Positions 53,315 to 62,629 of a DNA stretch of 64,000 bases are shown one piece after another; position 1 is the first letter of the stretch, and every line of letters starts with the position of its first letter. Made by a program: the position numbers and the translations under genes. The stretch comes from Modestobacter altitudinis (GTDB taxonomy: Bacteria; Actinomycetota; Actinomycetes; Mycobacteriales; Geodermatophilaceae), in NCBI RefSeq assembly GCF_005930475.1, contig NZ_SJEW01000007.1:1-64000 (forward strand), in the 5' to 3' direction. The notes under the pieces were generated by a model, which did not search any database, was not told the origin of the DNA, and worked only from the letters and a program-made list of their open reading frames with translations.

Positions 53315-53495
53315 GACACCGGTGCGGCGATCCGGTACGCGCACGTGGCTGCCGCCCGGCTCCACGTCCTCGCCGCCGTCGGCCGAGGGCGAAATCCCCT
53401 TGCCTCCGAGCGGACCGGTGGACGCATGCTGGCTGCATGACCCCGCGGACGAGCACTGCGGCCGAACTGTCGGTACCCAGGGACAGGATCACGTC

Positions 53496-54473
53496 ATGAA
53501 CGCCACACCGGCCGTCGAGGCGATCGACCTGGTCAAGCACTTCGGTGAGACCCGGGCAGTCGACGGGGTGAGCTTCGTCGTCCCGCAGGGCTCGGTCCTC
53601 GGCCTGCTCGGGCCCAACGGGGCGGGCAAGACGACGCTGGTGCGGATGCTCACCACGTTGAGCGTGCCGACGAGCGGGACGGGTCGGGTGGCCGGCTTCG
53701 ACGTCGTCGCGCAGCCGACCGAGGTCCGCCGCAGCCTGGGCCTCACCGGCCAGGCGGCGACGGTCGACGAGATCCTCACCGGACGGGAGAACCTCAAGCT
53801 CATCGGCAGTCTCTACGGTCTGCCGAAGAAGTACGTCCGGGAGGCCACCGAGCGGCTCTTCGCCCGCTTCGACCTCACCGATGCGGCCGACCGGATGGCG
53901 AAGACGTACTCCGGTGGCATGCGCCGCCGCCTCGACCTCGCGGTCAGCCTGCTGGCGGCACCGCCGATCCTCTTCCTCGACGAGCCCACGACCGGCCTGG
54001 ACCCGCAGAGCCGGTCCGGGCTGTGGGCGGTCCTGCGGGAGCTCGTCAGCGAGGGCACCACCCTCGTCCTGACGACGCAGTACCTGGAGGAGGCCGACCA
54101 GCTGGCCGACGAGATCGTCGTGGTCGACAAGGGCAGGGTCATCGCCGCCGGCACCCCGACGCAGCTCAAGGACCGGGCGGGCCGGGCCAGCGTCGTCGTC
54201 ACCCTGACCCATGCCGCGGACGTCGACGAGGCGGCGGAGCTCATGCGGTCCTGCTGCCAGGAGGTGCACGTGGAGCGCGGCAGCCGGCGGCTGACCGCAC
54301 AGGCCGGCGGGCTCGGCGACATGACCCGCATCGCCGCGGTCTTCGAGACCAGCGGCATCGCACTGGACGACCTGGGCCTGGCTCGGCCGAGCCTGGACGA
54401 CGTCTTCCTGCACCTGACCGGGCACCGGGCCGAGGACGCCTCGACCCCGACGAACGAGGGAGTCGTTCCATGA
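53496..54473 (+). CDS. ABC exporter ATP-binding protein, DrrA type (copy 1)
   Basis: A 325-residue ATPase. Walker A is GPNGAGKT (about 40-47), the signature is [10 protein letters not shown], Walker B is [12 protein letters not shown], and QYLEEAD contains the H-loop region with Tyr. The C-terminal about 90 residues end with SLDDVFLHLTG, typical of DrrA-like drug/lipid exporters. Its TGA overlaps the permease ATG by 4 bp, so they form one transporter. A paralogous pair lies at 59.6-61.4 kb. Confidence 0.92.
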   Translation: MNATPAVEAIDLVKHFGETRAVDGVSFVVPQGSVLGLLGPNGAGKTTLVRMLTTLSVPTSGTGRVAGFDVVAQPTEVRRSLGLTGQAATVDEILTGRENLKLIGSLYGLPKKYVREATERLFARFDLTDAADRMAKTYSGGMRRRLDLAVSLLAAPPILFLDEPTTGLDPQSRSGLWAVLRELVSEGTTLVLTTQYLEEADQLADEIVVVDKGRVIAAGTPTQLKDRAGRASVVVTLTHAADVDEAAELMRSCCQEVHVERGSRRLTAQAGGLGDMTRIAAVFETSGIALDDLGLARPSLDDVFLHLTGHRAEDASTPTNEGVVP

Positions 54474-55312
54474 CCACCGTCCAGGCCACCCGGGCACCGG
54501 CCGCGCGGCCGCCCATCTCCCCGCCGTCCCTGCTGCGGGCGTCCTCGACCATCGTCTGGCGCAACCTGCTGCACATCCGGCGGATGCCCGAGATGCTGCT
54601 CGACGTCACGGTGCAGTCGGTGATGTTCGTGCTGCTGTTCGCCTACGTGTTCGGCGGGGCGATCGTGGTGCCCGGCGCGGACTACAAGGAGTTCCTGCTC
54701 CCCGGGATCATGGTGCAGACCATGGTGTTCTCCTCCGCCATCGTGGCCATGGGCCTGACCAGCGACCTGCAGAAGGGGATCGTCGACCGGTTCAAGTCCC
54801 TGCCCATCGCACGGTCAGCGGTGCTGGTCGGCCGGAGCATCTCCAGTCTGATCCACTCCAGCATCGGCGTCGCGGTGATGGCCCTGACCGGCCTGCTGAT
54901 CGGCTGGCGGATCCGCAACGGCGTCCTGGAGGGGGTGCTCGCCTTCCTGCTCCTGCTGCTGTTCGGCTTCGCGCTGATCTGGCTGGGCATCTGGGTCGGG
55001 TCGATGATGCGGACCGTCGAGGCGGTGCAGGGCTTCATGTTCACCGTGATGTTCCCGCTGACCTTCGTCGCCAACACGTTCGCGCCGCCGGAGAGCATGC
55101 CCTCCTGGCTGCGGGCCATCGCCGAGTGGAACCCGGTCTCCGCGGTCACCCAGGCCTGCCGTGAGCTGTGGGGCAACGGCCCGGTCGCACCACCGGAGGC
55201 CGCGTGGCCGCTGCAGAACCCGGTCCTGGTCTCGATCGGCTGGTCGATCGTCCTCACGGCGATCTTCGCGCCGCTGGCCGTCTCGGCGTTCCGCCGCCGG
55301 TCCCGGGACTGA
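54470..55312 (+). CDS. ABC-2 type exporter permease, DrrB type (copy 1)
   Basis: A 280-residue membrane protein with six helices. It starts with IVWRNLLHIRRMPEMLLDV, then VMFVLLFAYVFGGAI, and carries SDLQKGIVDRFKSLPIARSA, the coupling segment conserved in DrrB. It forms the channel for the preceding ATPase. The substrate is likely a hydrophobic antibiotic, lipid or peptide. Confidence 0.92.
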   Translation: MTTVQATRAPAARPPISPPSLLRASSTIVWRNLLHIRRMPEMLLDVTVQSVMFVLLFAYVFGGAIVVPGADYKEFLLPGIMVQTMVFSSAIVAMGLTSDLQKGIVDRFKSLPIARSAVLVGRSISSLIHSSIGVAVMALTGLLIGWRIRNGVLEGVLAFLLLLLFGFALIWLGIWVGSMMRTVEAVQGFMFTVMFPLTFVANTFAPPESMPSWLRAIAEWNPVSAVTQACRELWGNGPVAPPEAAWPLQNPVLVSIGWSIVLTAIFAPLAVSAFRRRSRD

Positions 55313-55335
55313 TCCAGGACGACCTGATCACGCCG

Positions 55336-56580
55336 TCACCGTGGTGTCGGAGGTTCGGTGGGGGAGGAGGGTGGCTCCTCGCCGATGTCGATGACCGGCG
55401 CCGGCTGAGGATCGGGTGGGTCGTTCTCCCGGGGCCGTGCTGAGGTCACGTCCGCACCGTCGCCCGGGGGCCGGGCCGAGCGGGTCGCCGCCGCCAGCTC
55501 GGAGCGCGCCCCCTCCGCCTCGGCGACCGCCCGGTCCCGCGCCTCCTCGGCCCGTAGCCGGTCGCGCCGGCTCTCCTCGGCCTGCCGCTCGGCACGCTCG
55601 GCGCGGGCCTCCTGCACGCGCGCCCGTTCCGTGGCGTCCTCGGCCCGGGCCGTCGCCGCCTGGACCCGGCCCTCCGCGGCCGCGGTCTCCAACCGGAGTG
55701 CCGCCTCCGCCTGCTCGGCACGGCCGACCGCCCGGGCCGCGTCGGCCCGCGATGCCTCGGTCCCCGCGCGAGCCGCGCGTTCGGCCTCCAGCGCCCGGTC
55801 CCGCGCCGCCTCGGCCGCGCTCGCCCGGTCCTGCGCCGAGCGCGCGTCGGCGAGCGCGTGGTCCCGGGCATCCTCGGCCCGGGCCGCCTCGCTGCGGGCG
55901 GACCCGGCGTCGAGCACCGCCGCGGCGCGTCGCCGCTCGGCCTCCTGTCGCGCCGCCTCGGCCTCACGGGCGGCCGTTCCGGCAGCGTCCGCGGCGGCCC
56001 GCGCCTCCCGGGCTGCTCCCTCCGCGGCGTCGGCCGTCTCCAGCGCGGCGGCGGTCTGGTCGAGGGCGGCGGCGGCCCGGTCCTGGGCTGCCGCCGCCTC
56101 GTCCCGGGCGTCGGCTGCGTCGGCGTCGGCCCGCGCGGCGGCCTCGAGCGCCTCCCGGGTCGCGGTCTCGGCGACCGCCCGCACCCGGTCGGCGAGGGAC
56201 GCCCGCTGCTCGGCCTCGGCGATCTCGCGGCGTGCGTCGGTGCGGATCGCCGCTCGCTCGACCTCCAGCAGTTCTGCGTCGGCTGCCCGGGTCAGCACCT
56301 CCCGGGCACGGCCCACCTCTTCCTCGATCGCGGCCAGGGTGTGACGAAACCGGTCGGCAGCCTCAGTGAGGGTCTCAGCCGGCCGCGTTCCCGACCGCGG
56401 AGCGGCAGGCCGCTCCTCTGTCGACGTGTGCACTGCGGCCTCTGCCCGGCGGGCGGCGAAAGCGGTCGTGCGGTTGTGGTCGGGGCGCGGGCAGTACGAC
56501 GACCGCCCGCCAGTGGGCGGCGGCGGCGCCACCGGCCGGTCGCAGCTCGGGAAGGCGCACGTCGCCGTGCCACTGGTCAT
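55336..56580 (-). CDS. zinc-finger/coiled-coil protein (KfrA-like, hypothetical)
   Basis: A 414-residue, Ala/Glu/Arg-rich protein. The N-terminus has a CCCH-type site: Cys8, Cys13, Cys30 and His35 (CAFPSCDR and YCPRPDHNR). Residues about 68-385 form one very long coiled coil with repeated AEAARxxA heptads, and a Pro-rich tail ends it. The layout resembles KfrA-type DNA-binding/coiled-coil proteins. It is divergent from the tyrosine recombinase across 117 bp, and I infer that it regulates or bridges that locus. ATG at 56580. Confidence 0.65.
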   Translation of the reverse strand: MTSGTATCAFPSCDRPVAPPPPTGGRSSYCPRPDHNRTTAFAARRAEAAVHTSTEERPAAPRSGTRPAETLTEAADRFRHTLAAIEEEVGRAREVLTRAADAELLEVERAAIRTDARREIAEAEQRASLADRVRAVAETATREALEAAARADADAADARDEAAAAQDRAAAALDQTAAALETADAAEGAAREARAAADAAGTAAREAEAARQEAERRRAAAVLDAGSARSEAARAEDARDHALADARSAQDRASAAEAARDRALEAERAARAGTEASRADAARAVGRAEQAEAALRLETAAAEGRVQAATARAEDATERARVQEARAERAERQAEESRRDRLRAEEARDRAVAEAEGARSELAAATRSARPPGDGADVTSARPRENDPPDPQPAPVIDIGEEPPSSPTEPPTPR

Positions 56581-56597
56581 GCCCAGCAGTCTGCGCT

Positions 56598-56637
56598 CGT
56601 TCGTGCTCCATGACCAACGACCGCAAACGAACGAACG
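56598..56637. promoter_or_regulatory. inverted and direct repeats in the coiled-coil gene promoter
   Basis: CGTTCGT at 56598 is matched by ACGAACG at 56627 and again at 56631 (ACGAACGAACG). They lie just upstream of the coiled-coil gene and may be binding sites for that protein. Confidence 0.3.
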
Positions 56638-56673
56638 CGCGCGTGTCGGATGGGCACGCTCGGCGCCGCGCGT

Positions 56674-56710
56674 CGCAGCACTCCATAATCAACTGTTATG
56701 GAGTCCTCCG
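56674..56710. promoter_or_regulatory. recombinase-core-like inverted repeat overlapping the recombinase start
   Basis: ACTCCATAA (56680-56688) and TTATGGAGT (56696-56704) are perfect 9-bp arms around the 7-bp spacer TCAACTG. With six more bases on each side the arms match at 13 of 15 positions. Arm and spacer lengths fit tyrosine-recombinase crossover sites. The right arm contains the ATG at 56698. It may be a core site, an autoregulatory operator, or both. Confidence 0.55.
56684..56689 (+). promoter_or_regulatory. -10 box within the inverted repeat
   Basis: CATAAT ends 8 nt before the recombinase ATG, and no Shine-Dalgarno site is present. This suggests a leaderless transcript. The box lies in the left arm and the first spacer base. 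Confidence 0.45.
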
Positions 56711-57738
56711 AGTCGATGTCCGGAACGTCCGCCGTGGGCTCCGCGGAGGTGGTCCGGCCGGGCGTTCCCCGACCCGGGAACGGTGGCCTGGTGCTGCCCG
56801 GGGACGTCGAGTCGGTGGGGCGCTACCTGACTGCGGCCAAGGCCGAGTCGACCAGGAAGGCCTACGACGCGGACTTCCGCGCGTGGTCGACATGGGCCCG
56901 GCAGCGCGGCTTCGCCCCGTTGCCCGCCGCCGATGCCGCGGTGGCGGCCTACCTCGCCGCGCTCAGCGACGCCGGGGCCAGTCCGCGCACCGTCGCGCGG
57001 CGGCTGTCCGGCATCGGACACGCGCACCGGGAGGCCGGGCACCCGAGCCCGACCGAGCACCCCGGCACCCGGGAGGTCCTCCGCGGCATCCGCCGCACGG
57101 CGGCCCGTGGCGGCCGACGTCCGAAGAAGGCCCGGGCGGTGGACACCCAGACCATCCGGGCGCTGGTCGAGGACCTCCCGGACGGCGTGGCCGGCCTGCG
57201 CGACCGGGCCCTGATCCTGACCTCGTTCGCGCTCGGGCTGCGGGCCTCGGACGCCTGCGGGCTCGACGTCACCGATCTGGCCCCGGCCGGGCACGGCGGC
57301 CTGGACGTCACCGTCCGCTGGTCCAAGACCGACCAGGAGGGCGCCGGTGAGGTGCTGGCACTGGCGCCCGGCACGCGGGCGCGGACCTGTCCGGTGCGTG
57401 CCCTGCAGGCGTGGGTCGACGCGGCGGGGCTCCAGGGTGTTCCCGGGCCGCTGTTCCGCAGCGTCGGGCGGGGCGCGCAGCCCCGGATCGGCTCGACGCG
57501 GATGGCCAGGTCGTCGGTCCGGCTCGTCCTCCGCCGCGCCGCCGAGAACGCCGGCGTCCCGCTCGACGGGCTGAGCCCGCACAGCCTGCGGCGGTCGTTC
57601 GCGACCGAGGGCTACAAGGCCGGGGTCAGCGAGCGCGAGCTGGCCCGGACCGGCCGGTGGGCCTCGGTCACCACGCTGCGGGGGTATGACGCCAGCAGTC
57701 GCTGGGCGGCTCCGGCGTCCGCCCGGCTCGGCCTCTGA
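56698..57738 (+). CDS. tyrosine recombinase / integrase
   Basis: A 346-residue recombinase with an intact catalytic set: Arg182 (GLRASD), Lys210 (SKTDQE), His295 and Arg298 (HSLRRSF), Trp321 (GRW) and nucleophile Tyr330 (RGYD). An N-terminal SAM-like core-binding domain covers about 38-135 (AKAESTRKAYDADF). It is single-gene, with no excisionase or phage genes nearby and no tRNA attachment site seen. It is divergent from the coiled-coil gene, and its start lies inside a core-like inverted repeat. It probably catalyses site-specific recombination at that or a related site. Confidence 0.88.
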   Translation: MESSESMSGTSAVGSAEVVRPGVPRPGNGGLVLPGDVESVGRYLTAAKAESTRKAYDADFRAWSTWARQRGFAPLPAADAAVAAYLAALSDAGASPRTVARRLSGIGHAHREAGHPSPTEHPGTREVLRGIRRTAARGGRRPKKARAVDTQTIRALVEDLPDGVAGLRDRALILTSFALGLRASDACGLDVTDLAPAGHGGLDVTVRWSKTDQEGAGEVLALAPGTRARTCPVRALQAWVDAAGLQGVPGPLFRSVGRGAQPRIGSTRMARSSVRLVLRRAAENAGVPLDGLSPHSLRRSFATEGYKAGVSERELARTGRWASVTTLRGYDASSRWAAPASARLGL

Positions 57739-57765
57739 CCGGCGGGGTCCCGCACCGGCAGGTCC

Positions 57766-58755
57766 TCAGCCCTCGCCCGGGTACGGCGGCGCGCTGTCCG
57801 CCACGACCGCGCCGCGCTTCCCCAGCGGCTGCTCGGGTCCGACCGTCGAGTCCTGGGTGGTCTCCCGTTCGGCCTCGGCGTTGACCACCGCGCCCGCGAT
57901 GACCAGGAACACGGTCACCCACAACCAGAACATGCTGATCGCGACCCCGGCGAGGCCCCCGTACGTCGCCGCGTAGTTGCCCAGCCGCTCGACGTAGGCG
58001 AAGAACCCGAGCGTGGTGGCCAGCCACAGCAGCGTCGCAACGGTCGAGCCGCCGGTGATCCACCGCCAGCGGGCCCGCTTGCGATCCGGGCCCCACCGGT
58101 ACAGCACGGCGAGCACCGCGGTCATCACGACGGCCAGACACAGCCAGGGCGCGAACGTGCGGAGCGGACCAGGAGCCCCGGTCAGCGAACCCGACAGCGC
58201 ACCGGCCGCGGTGACCAGCGCGCCCAGGAGCACGGCGCCGCCGAGGACGAACAGCAGCGCGAGCCCGCTGCGACGGAGGAAACCCCGGGTCTCGGGCTCG
58301 TGGTAGGCGAGGGTCAGCCCGTCGATCAGGTAGGTCATGGCGGTCGTCGCCGTGTAGAGCGCGACCACCAGCCCGGTGAGCCCGCTCCAGGTGTGCACCT
58401 GGGTGGAGGCGGTCGTGATCGTGGTGAGCTGATCGGCCATCATCGGCCGGAGCTCGCTGGGCAGCATCCGGGTCACCCGGGACAGCTGCGCGAGCGCCTG
58501 CTCGGGGGTGTTGACCGCGCCGTAGACCGAGATCGCCGTCACCAGCACCGGGGCGATGGACAGGATCGCGAAGAACGCGACAGCCGAGCTCTGCACCATG
58601 AGCCGATCGCTGACCACGTGCGCCAGCACGCGCCGGAGGACACGCCGCCAGCCCGCGGCGGAGATCTTCCGCGGCGAGTCGGCGTCGCTGGCCTGCCGAC
58701 GTCGTTCGGATCCAGCGGCTCGCGTCGTGCGCCCGTCCTCCTGAGCCCGGGCCAT
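57766..58755 (-). CDS. YihY/BrkB family membrane protein
   Basis: A 329-residue protein with six helices. VQSSAVAFFAILSIAPVLV marks the family start, and the later YRWGPDRKRARWRWITGGS and FGFFAY-like segments are conserved. It was once misnamed RNase BN. The transported substrate, if any, is unknown. ATG at 58755. It converges on the recombinase gene across 27 bp. Confidence 0.88.
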   Translation of the reverse strand: MARAQEDGRTTRAAGSERRRQASDADSPRKISAAGWRRVLRRVLAHVVSDRLMVQSSAVAFFAILSIAPVLVTAISVYGAVNTPEQALAQLSRVTRMLPSELRPMMADQLTTITTASTQVHTWSGLTGLVVALYTATTAMTYLIDGLTLAYHEPETRGFLRRSGLALLFVLGGAVLLGALVTAAGALSGSLTGAPGPLRTFAPWLCLAVVMTAVLAVLYRWGPDRKRARWRWITGGSTVATLLWLATTLGFFAYVERLGNYAATYGGLAGVAISMFWLWVTVFLVIAGAVVNAEAERETTQDSTVGPEQPLGKRGAVVADSAPPYPGEG

Positions 58756-58908
58756 GGCTCATCCCATACGGCGTCGGGGGAGCTCGCAACACGCGGTCAT
58801 CCGGCCGAGCCCCTCCGGCACCCGTCGCCGGGGCTCGACCCTCCCGCCGCGGGAGACCGCACGGTCGGTGCCCGACCACCCCTGCCCGACCCGAGAGGAA
58901 CGAACTCC

Positions 58909-59333
58909 ATGTCCACCAGAACCCCCCGAGCCCCGCACGGAGACGACGCCCACCCGGTCATCGCCGCGGCCCACCCGCTCCGCGGGCTGCACGATGACGC
59001 CGAGCGCCATCGTGGCCACTGTGGCGGACCAGGCCTTTGCCGCCGACGTCGCCCCGGAGGTGGCCGACCTGGTGGCGGTTCCCCGACGGCCCGTGCTCGC
59101 CGACGCGCTGGAGGCGAAGGCCACCCGCACCGCCTGGAAGACCATCCCGTCCTGGGCCCTGGGCCCTGGTCACCAGGCGCGACCTGGCCGTCCCCGTCGA
59201 CTCCCTCCGGTTCATGGGCCGAGCGCGCGGGGTCCCGCACCGTCGAGGTGGACGCCTCCCACGCGGTCACCGTCTCCCACCCCGGGCCGTCGCCCGGCTG
59301 ATCGACGAGGCCGTCCGCGCGACCGCCGGCTGA
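58909..59333 (+). pseudogene. alpha/beta hydrolase pseudogene with a large deletion and several frameshifts
   Basis: The original frame is visible only in pieces. MSTRTPRAPHGDDAHPVIAA then AAHPLRGLHDDAE belong to the N-terminal half. FAADVAPEVADLVAVP and AWKTIPSWAL come later. LVTRRDLAVPVDSLRFMG, RTVEVDASHAVTVSHPG and AVARLIDEAVRATAG form the C-terminus. The piece that should hold the nucleophile elbow is missing. The pieces lie in three frames, and at least three shifts are needed. ATG 58909 has GAGAGGAA upstream. Confidence 0.75.
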
Positions 59334-59621
59334 CCGGTCCGGGCGGCGTGGCGCGGTGTCAGGCTGCGCGCTGGGAGGTCGGCTCTAAGCGGCGAGGAAG
59401 CGCCGGCGCGGGACGTCGCCCACGAGGGCGTGCCGAGGGAGGAGCATCGGCCGCGTCCCAGCACGGCGCGCTGCGCGGGAGCAGCGGCTGGATCGGGGAG
59501 CGCGGCCGCGACCACCGCCCAGGTGCAGACCGGGAAGTCACCCGGCATCCGATGACTTCACGGTCGACGTCCGGTCAGCCCTTGCAGAGATGCTCGTCCC
59601 ACGCCCGAGATGGGGAAGCCG
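59334..59621. other. intergenic region before the second exporter
   Basis: About 290 bases with no convincing coding sequence on either strand. It should hold the promoter of the second exporter pair; no clear -10 box or operator stood out. Confidence 0.4.
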
Positions 59622-60611
59622 ATGACCGCACAGACCGAACTCGCGATCGACGCGAGCGGGCTCGGGAAGTCCTTCGGGGAGACCCGCGCCGTCGCCGGGG
59701 TGGACCTCGCCGTGCCGGCCGGTGCCATCTACGGCGTGCTGGGCCCCAACGGGGCGGGCAAGACGACCACCATCCGGATGCTGGCCACGCTGATCCCGCC
59801 GGATGCGGGGAGCGCCCGCGTCCTGGGGCACGATGTGGTGGCCGAGGCGGCGACGGTCCGTGAGCTGGTCAGCCTCACCGGCCAGCTCGCCTCGGTCGAC
59901 GAGGAGCTCACCGGCCGGGAGAACCTCCGGTTGCTCGGGCGTCTCCTCGGTTGTTCGCGTGCCGCCGCCAAGGCGCGGGCGGACGAGCTGCTCGACGCCT
60001 TCGACATCGCCGAGGCCGCCGGCCGGCTGGTCAAGCACTACTCGGGCGGCATGCGCCGCCGGCTCGACATCGCGGCGAGCATCGTGGTGACCCCGCGGCT
60101 GATGTTCCTCGACGAGCCGACGACCGGGCTGGACCCGCGCTCCCGCAACCAGGTCTGGGAGATCGCCCGGGCGCTGGTGGCCGAGGGGACGACGATCCTG
60201 CTCTGCACCCAGTACCTGGAGGAGGCCGACCAGCTCGCCGACGGCATCGCCGTGATCGACCGGGGCCGGGTCATCGCCGAGGGCACTCCCGCGGACCTCA
60301 AGGCCTCGGTCGGCACCGGCTCGCTGTACGTCCGGCTGCTGGACCCCGCGCGGCGCGCCGAGGCCGCGCAGCTGCTGGAGCGGACGGTGGGCCCGGTGGT
60401 GCTGGAGCCCGAACCCGCGGCCCTGTCGGCCACCGGGGCGGACGCCGAACGGGCGGCGACCGCCGTCGCCGAGCTCCACCGGGCGGGCTTCCCGCTGGTG
60501 CACTTCTCCCTGCAGCAGCCCAGCCTCGACGAGGTCTTCCTCGCCCTCACCGGCCACGCGGCCGAGGAGACGTCCCCGTCCACCGACGACCTGCAGGAGC
60601 ACCTGTCATGA
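59622..60611 (+). CDS. ABC exporter ATP-binding protein, DrrA type (copy 2)
   Basis: A 329-residue ATPase paralogous to the one at 53.5 kb: [57 protein letters not shown] and the C-terminal [14 protein letters not shown] at 59622 is preceded by GGGGAAG; an ATG at 59610 is the alternative. It overlaps the permease ATG by 4 bp. The two exporters share the same gene order and length. Confidence 0.92.
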   Translation: MTAQTELAIDASGLGKSFGETRAVAGVDLAVPAGAIYGVLGPNGAGKTTTIRMLATLIPPDAGSARVLGHDVVAEAATVRELVSLTGQLASVDEELTGRENLRLLGRLLGCSRAAAKARADELLDAFDIAEAAGRLVKHYSGGMRRRLDIAASIVVTPRLMFLDEPTTGLDPRSRNQVWEIARALVAEGTTILLCTQYLEEADQLADGIAVIDRGRVIAEGTPADLKASVGTGSLYVRLLDPARRAEAAQLLERTVGPVVLEPEPAALSATGADAERAATAVAELHRAGFPLVHFSLQQPSLDEVFLALTGHAAEETSPSTDDLQEHLS

Positions 60612-61444
60612 CCGCGACGACGACGGCACCCGGCTCCGCGGACACCGCGGCGGTGCGCCGGGCCATCTCCTCCACCTCCCGGCCTCCCCGGCCCGGGCCG
60701 CTGTCGGCCGCGCTGACCTTCGGCTGGCGGGGCATGCTGAAGGTCAAGCACGTGCCCGAGCAGCTGCTCGACGTCACCGTCACGCCGGTGATGTTCCTGC
60801 TGATGTTCACCTACCTGTTCGGCGGCGCGATCGCGGGCTCCACCAGCGCCTACCTGGACTACACGCTGCCGGGCCTGCTGGTCATGTCGGTGCTGTTCAC
60901 CACCGTCTACTCCGGGGTCTCGCTGAACACCGACCTGACCAAGGGCGTCGTCGACCGCTTCCGCACCCTGCCGATCTGGCGGCCGGCGCCGCTGGTGGGC
61001 TCGCTGCTCGGCGACAGCGTCCGCTACGTGATCGCCGGCACGGTGATCATCGTCGTCGGCGTCGCACTGGGGTACCGGCCCGACGGCGGCGTGGTCGGGG
61101 CGGTCTCGGCGCTGGGGCTGGTCGTCGCCTTCTCGTTCGGGTTGTCCTGGGTCTTCTGCGTCCTCGGCCTGCTCCTGCGGTCCCCGAACGCGGTGATGAA
61201 CGCCGGGTTCATGGCGATCTTCCCGCTGACGTTCCTGTCCAACGTCTTCGTCGACCCCGCCACGCTGCCGGGCCCGCTCGAGGCGTTCGTCGACGTCAAC
61301 CCGATCTCCGTCCTGGCCACCGCCTCGCGGTCGCTGATGGCCGGTGCGCCCGACGGCGAGGCGATCGTCATCTCCCTCGCGGTGGCGGCTGGGCTGGCCG
61401 CGGTGTTCCTGCCGCTCACCACGCGGCTCTACCGCAGCCGCTGA
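60608..61444 (+). CDS. ABC-2 type exporter permease, DrrB type (copy 2)
   Basis: A 278-residue membrane protein with six helices. [20 protein letters not shown] and [20 protein letters not shown] match copy 1 in position and character. It forms the channel partner of the preceding ATPase. The next gene is convergent and ends 37 bp away. Confidence 0.92.
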   Translation: MTATTTAPGSADTAAVRRAISSTSRPPRPGPLSAALTFGWRGMLKVKHVPEQLLDVTVTPVMFLLMFTYLFGGAIAGSTSAYLDYTLPGLLVMSVLFTTVYSGVSLNTDLTKGVVDRFRTLPIWRPAPLVGSLLGDSVRYVIAGTVIIVVGVALGYRPDGGVVGAVSALGLVVAFSFGLSWVFCVLGLLLRSPNAVMNAGFMAIFPLTFLSNVFVDPATLPGPLEAFVDVNPISVLATASRSLMAGAPDGEAIVISLAVAAGLAAVFLPLTTRLYRSR

Positions 61445-61481
61445 GCCCCGGTGCCACCTCGTCCGGCACGCGGCAGCGCGG

Positions 61482-62549
61482 TCATCGGCTGCCCTCCTCG
61501 GCGATCAGCTCGGTGATCTCCTCGGGCATCTCCGAGCAGTCGTCGTCGGCGGCCGGTTGGTCCTCGGCAAGCCCCTCGATGCCGGCGTCCTCGACCGGCT
61601 GGAAGCCCTTCTCCGCGATGTGCCGGGGCACGCGGTTCTCCGCGTTGAGGACGTGCGAGCGCGACAGCCAGCCGAGGCCGTCGGCCACCTCGAAGTCCAG
61701 CCCGCCGCCGGGTGCCCGCTGCACGTGCCCGGGGGAGGGCAGCAGCCCGACCAGTTGGCTCGCCTGGTCGACCGTCAGCGTGGACGGCGGTGTGTCGAAG
61801 TAGTACCAGCTGGCCGCGCAGATGCCGTAGATCGTCGGACCGAGCTGGGCGTGGTCGACGTACAGCTCGAGCATGCGGCGGTCGTCGACCACCAGGGCCA
61901 GCTCCACCGACAGGCCGGCCTCGACCGCCTTGCGCCAGGCGCTCATCCCCTGGTTGAGGAAGAGGTTCTTGGCCACCTGCTGCGGGATGGTCGACCCGGA
62001 CGGGTCCTCCTCGCCGCTCAGGTGCGCCTCGGCGCGGCCGTACAGCTCGTCCCAGGTGAACGCGCCGTCGCGGTAGGGGAGGGGCTGGTCCTCGTGTGCG
62101 ATGACGGCGGCGAGGAAGTTGCGTGACACGTGCTCGACCGGTACCGACTGCTGGATCGCCCCGTCGCTGTTGGCCAGCATGAACGCCGTCGTCGGCGGGT
62201 CGATCCAGCGCAGCGACAGCAGGACCGCGGCCTGCACCACGAAGACGACGACCAGCACCCGGAGGACCCGTCGGGCCAGCCGGCGGCGCCCTCGACGCCT
62301 CGGGACGTCCGCGGGCGGGACCTGGCCCCGGCGCCGCCAGGTGTCCCGGCGACCCCGTTCGCGCGCAGGCGGGGCCGACGGCTCGGGCCAGGGGTCGGCC
62401 GGCGGCGGTCCTGCGGGGAGATCGCCGTGGCCGGGGAGCTCCTCGCCGACGTCCGGCCGCGACATGCGCCGGGTGGCCGTCCGGTCGGTCCACGGCTGCC
62501 CGGACGGGTCGTCGTCGGGGGCGCGGCGGCGGTGCGACGCGAAGGGCAT
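61482..62549 (-). CDS. GT51 peptidoglycan glycosyltransferase (monofunctional)
   Basis: A 355-residue protein. A basic, Pro-rich cytoplasmic part of about 90 residues precedes one helix (LRVLVVVFVVQAAVLLSL). The glycosyltransferase domain has AVIAHEDQ with its catalytic Glu and GSTIPQQVAKNLFLNQGMS. A transpeptidase domain is absent. It elongates glycan chains on the outer face of the membrane. The EDxxFxxHxG motif is degenerate after ED (EDQPLPYRDG), so activity may be altered. ATG at 62549. Confidence 0.82.
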   Translation of the reverse strand: MPFASHRRRAPDDDPSGQPWTDRTATRRMSRPDVGEELPGHGDLPAGPPPADPWPEPSAPPARERGRRDTWRRRGQVPPADVPRRRGRRRLARRVLRVLVVVFVVQAAVLLSLRWIDPPTTAFMLANSDGAIQQSVPVEHVSRNFLAAVIAHEDQPLPYRDGAFTWDELYGRAEAHLSGEEDPSGSTIPQQVAKNLFLNQGMSAWRKAVEAGLSVELALVVDDRRMLELYVDHAQLGPTIYGICAASWYYFDTPPSTLTVDQASQLVGLLPSPGHVQRAPGGGLDFEVADGLGWLSRSHVLNAENRVPRHIAEKGFQPVEDAGIEGLAEDQPAADDDCSEMPEEITELIAEEGSR

Positions 62550-62629
62550 GCGGTGCTGTCCTCCTGTGGACCGACGGACCGGGTCCCCAGGTTACGAGGG
62601 ACCCGGCCGAGGGCCTGCCACCGGCGCGC

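Noticed and set aside
55336-56580. Plus-strand frames rich in Ser/Ala in the 55.4-56.6 kb region
   Set aside because: They are complements of the Ala/Glu/Arg coiled coil and have no start context.
56580-57765. tRNA or phage attachment site next to the recombinase
   Set aside because: No tRNA fold and no phage genes were seen around it; only the core-like repeat at the start codon is supported.
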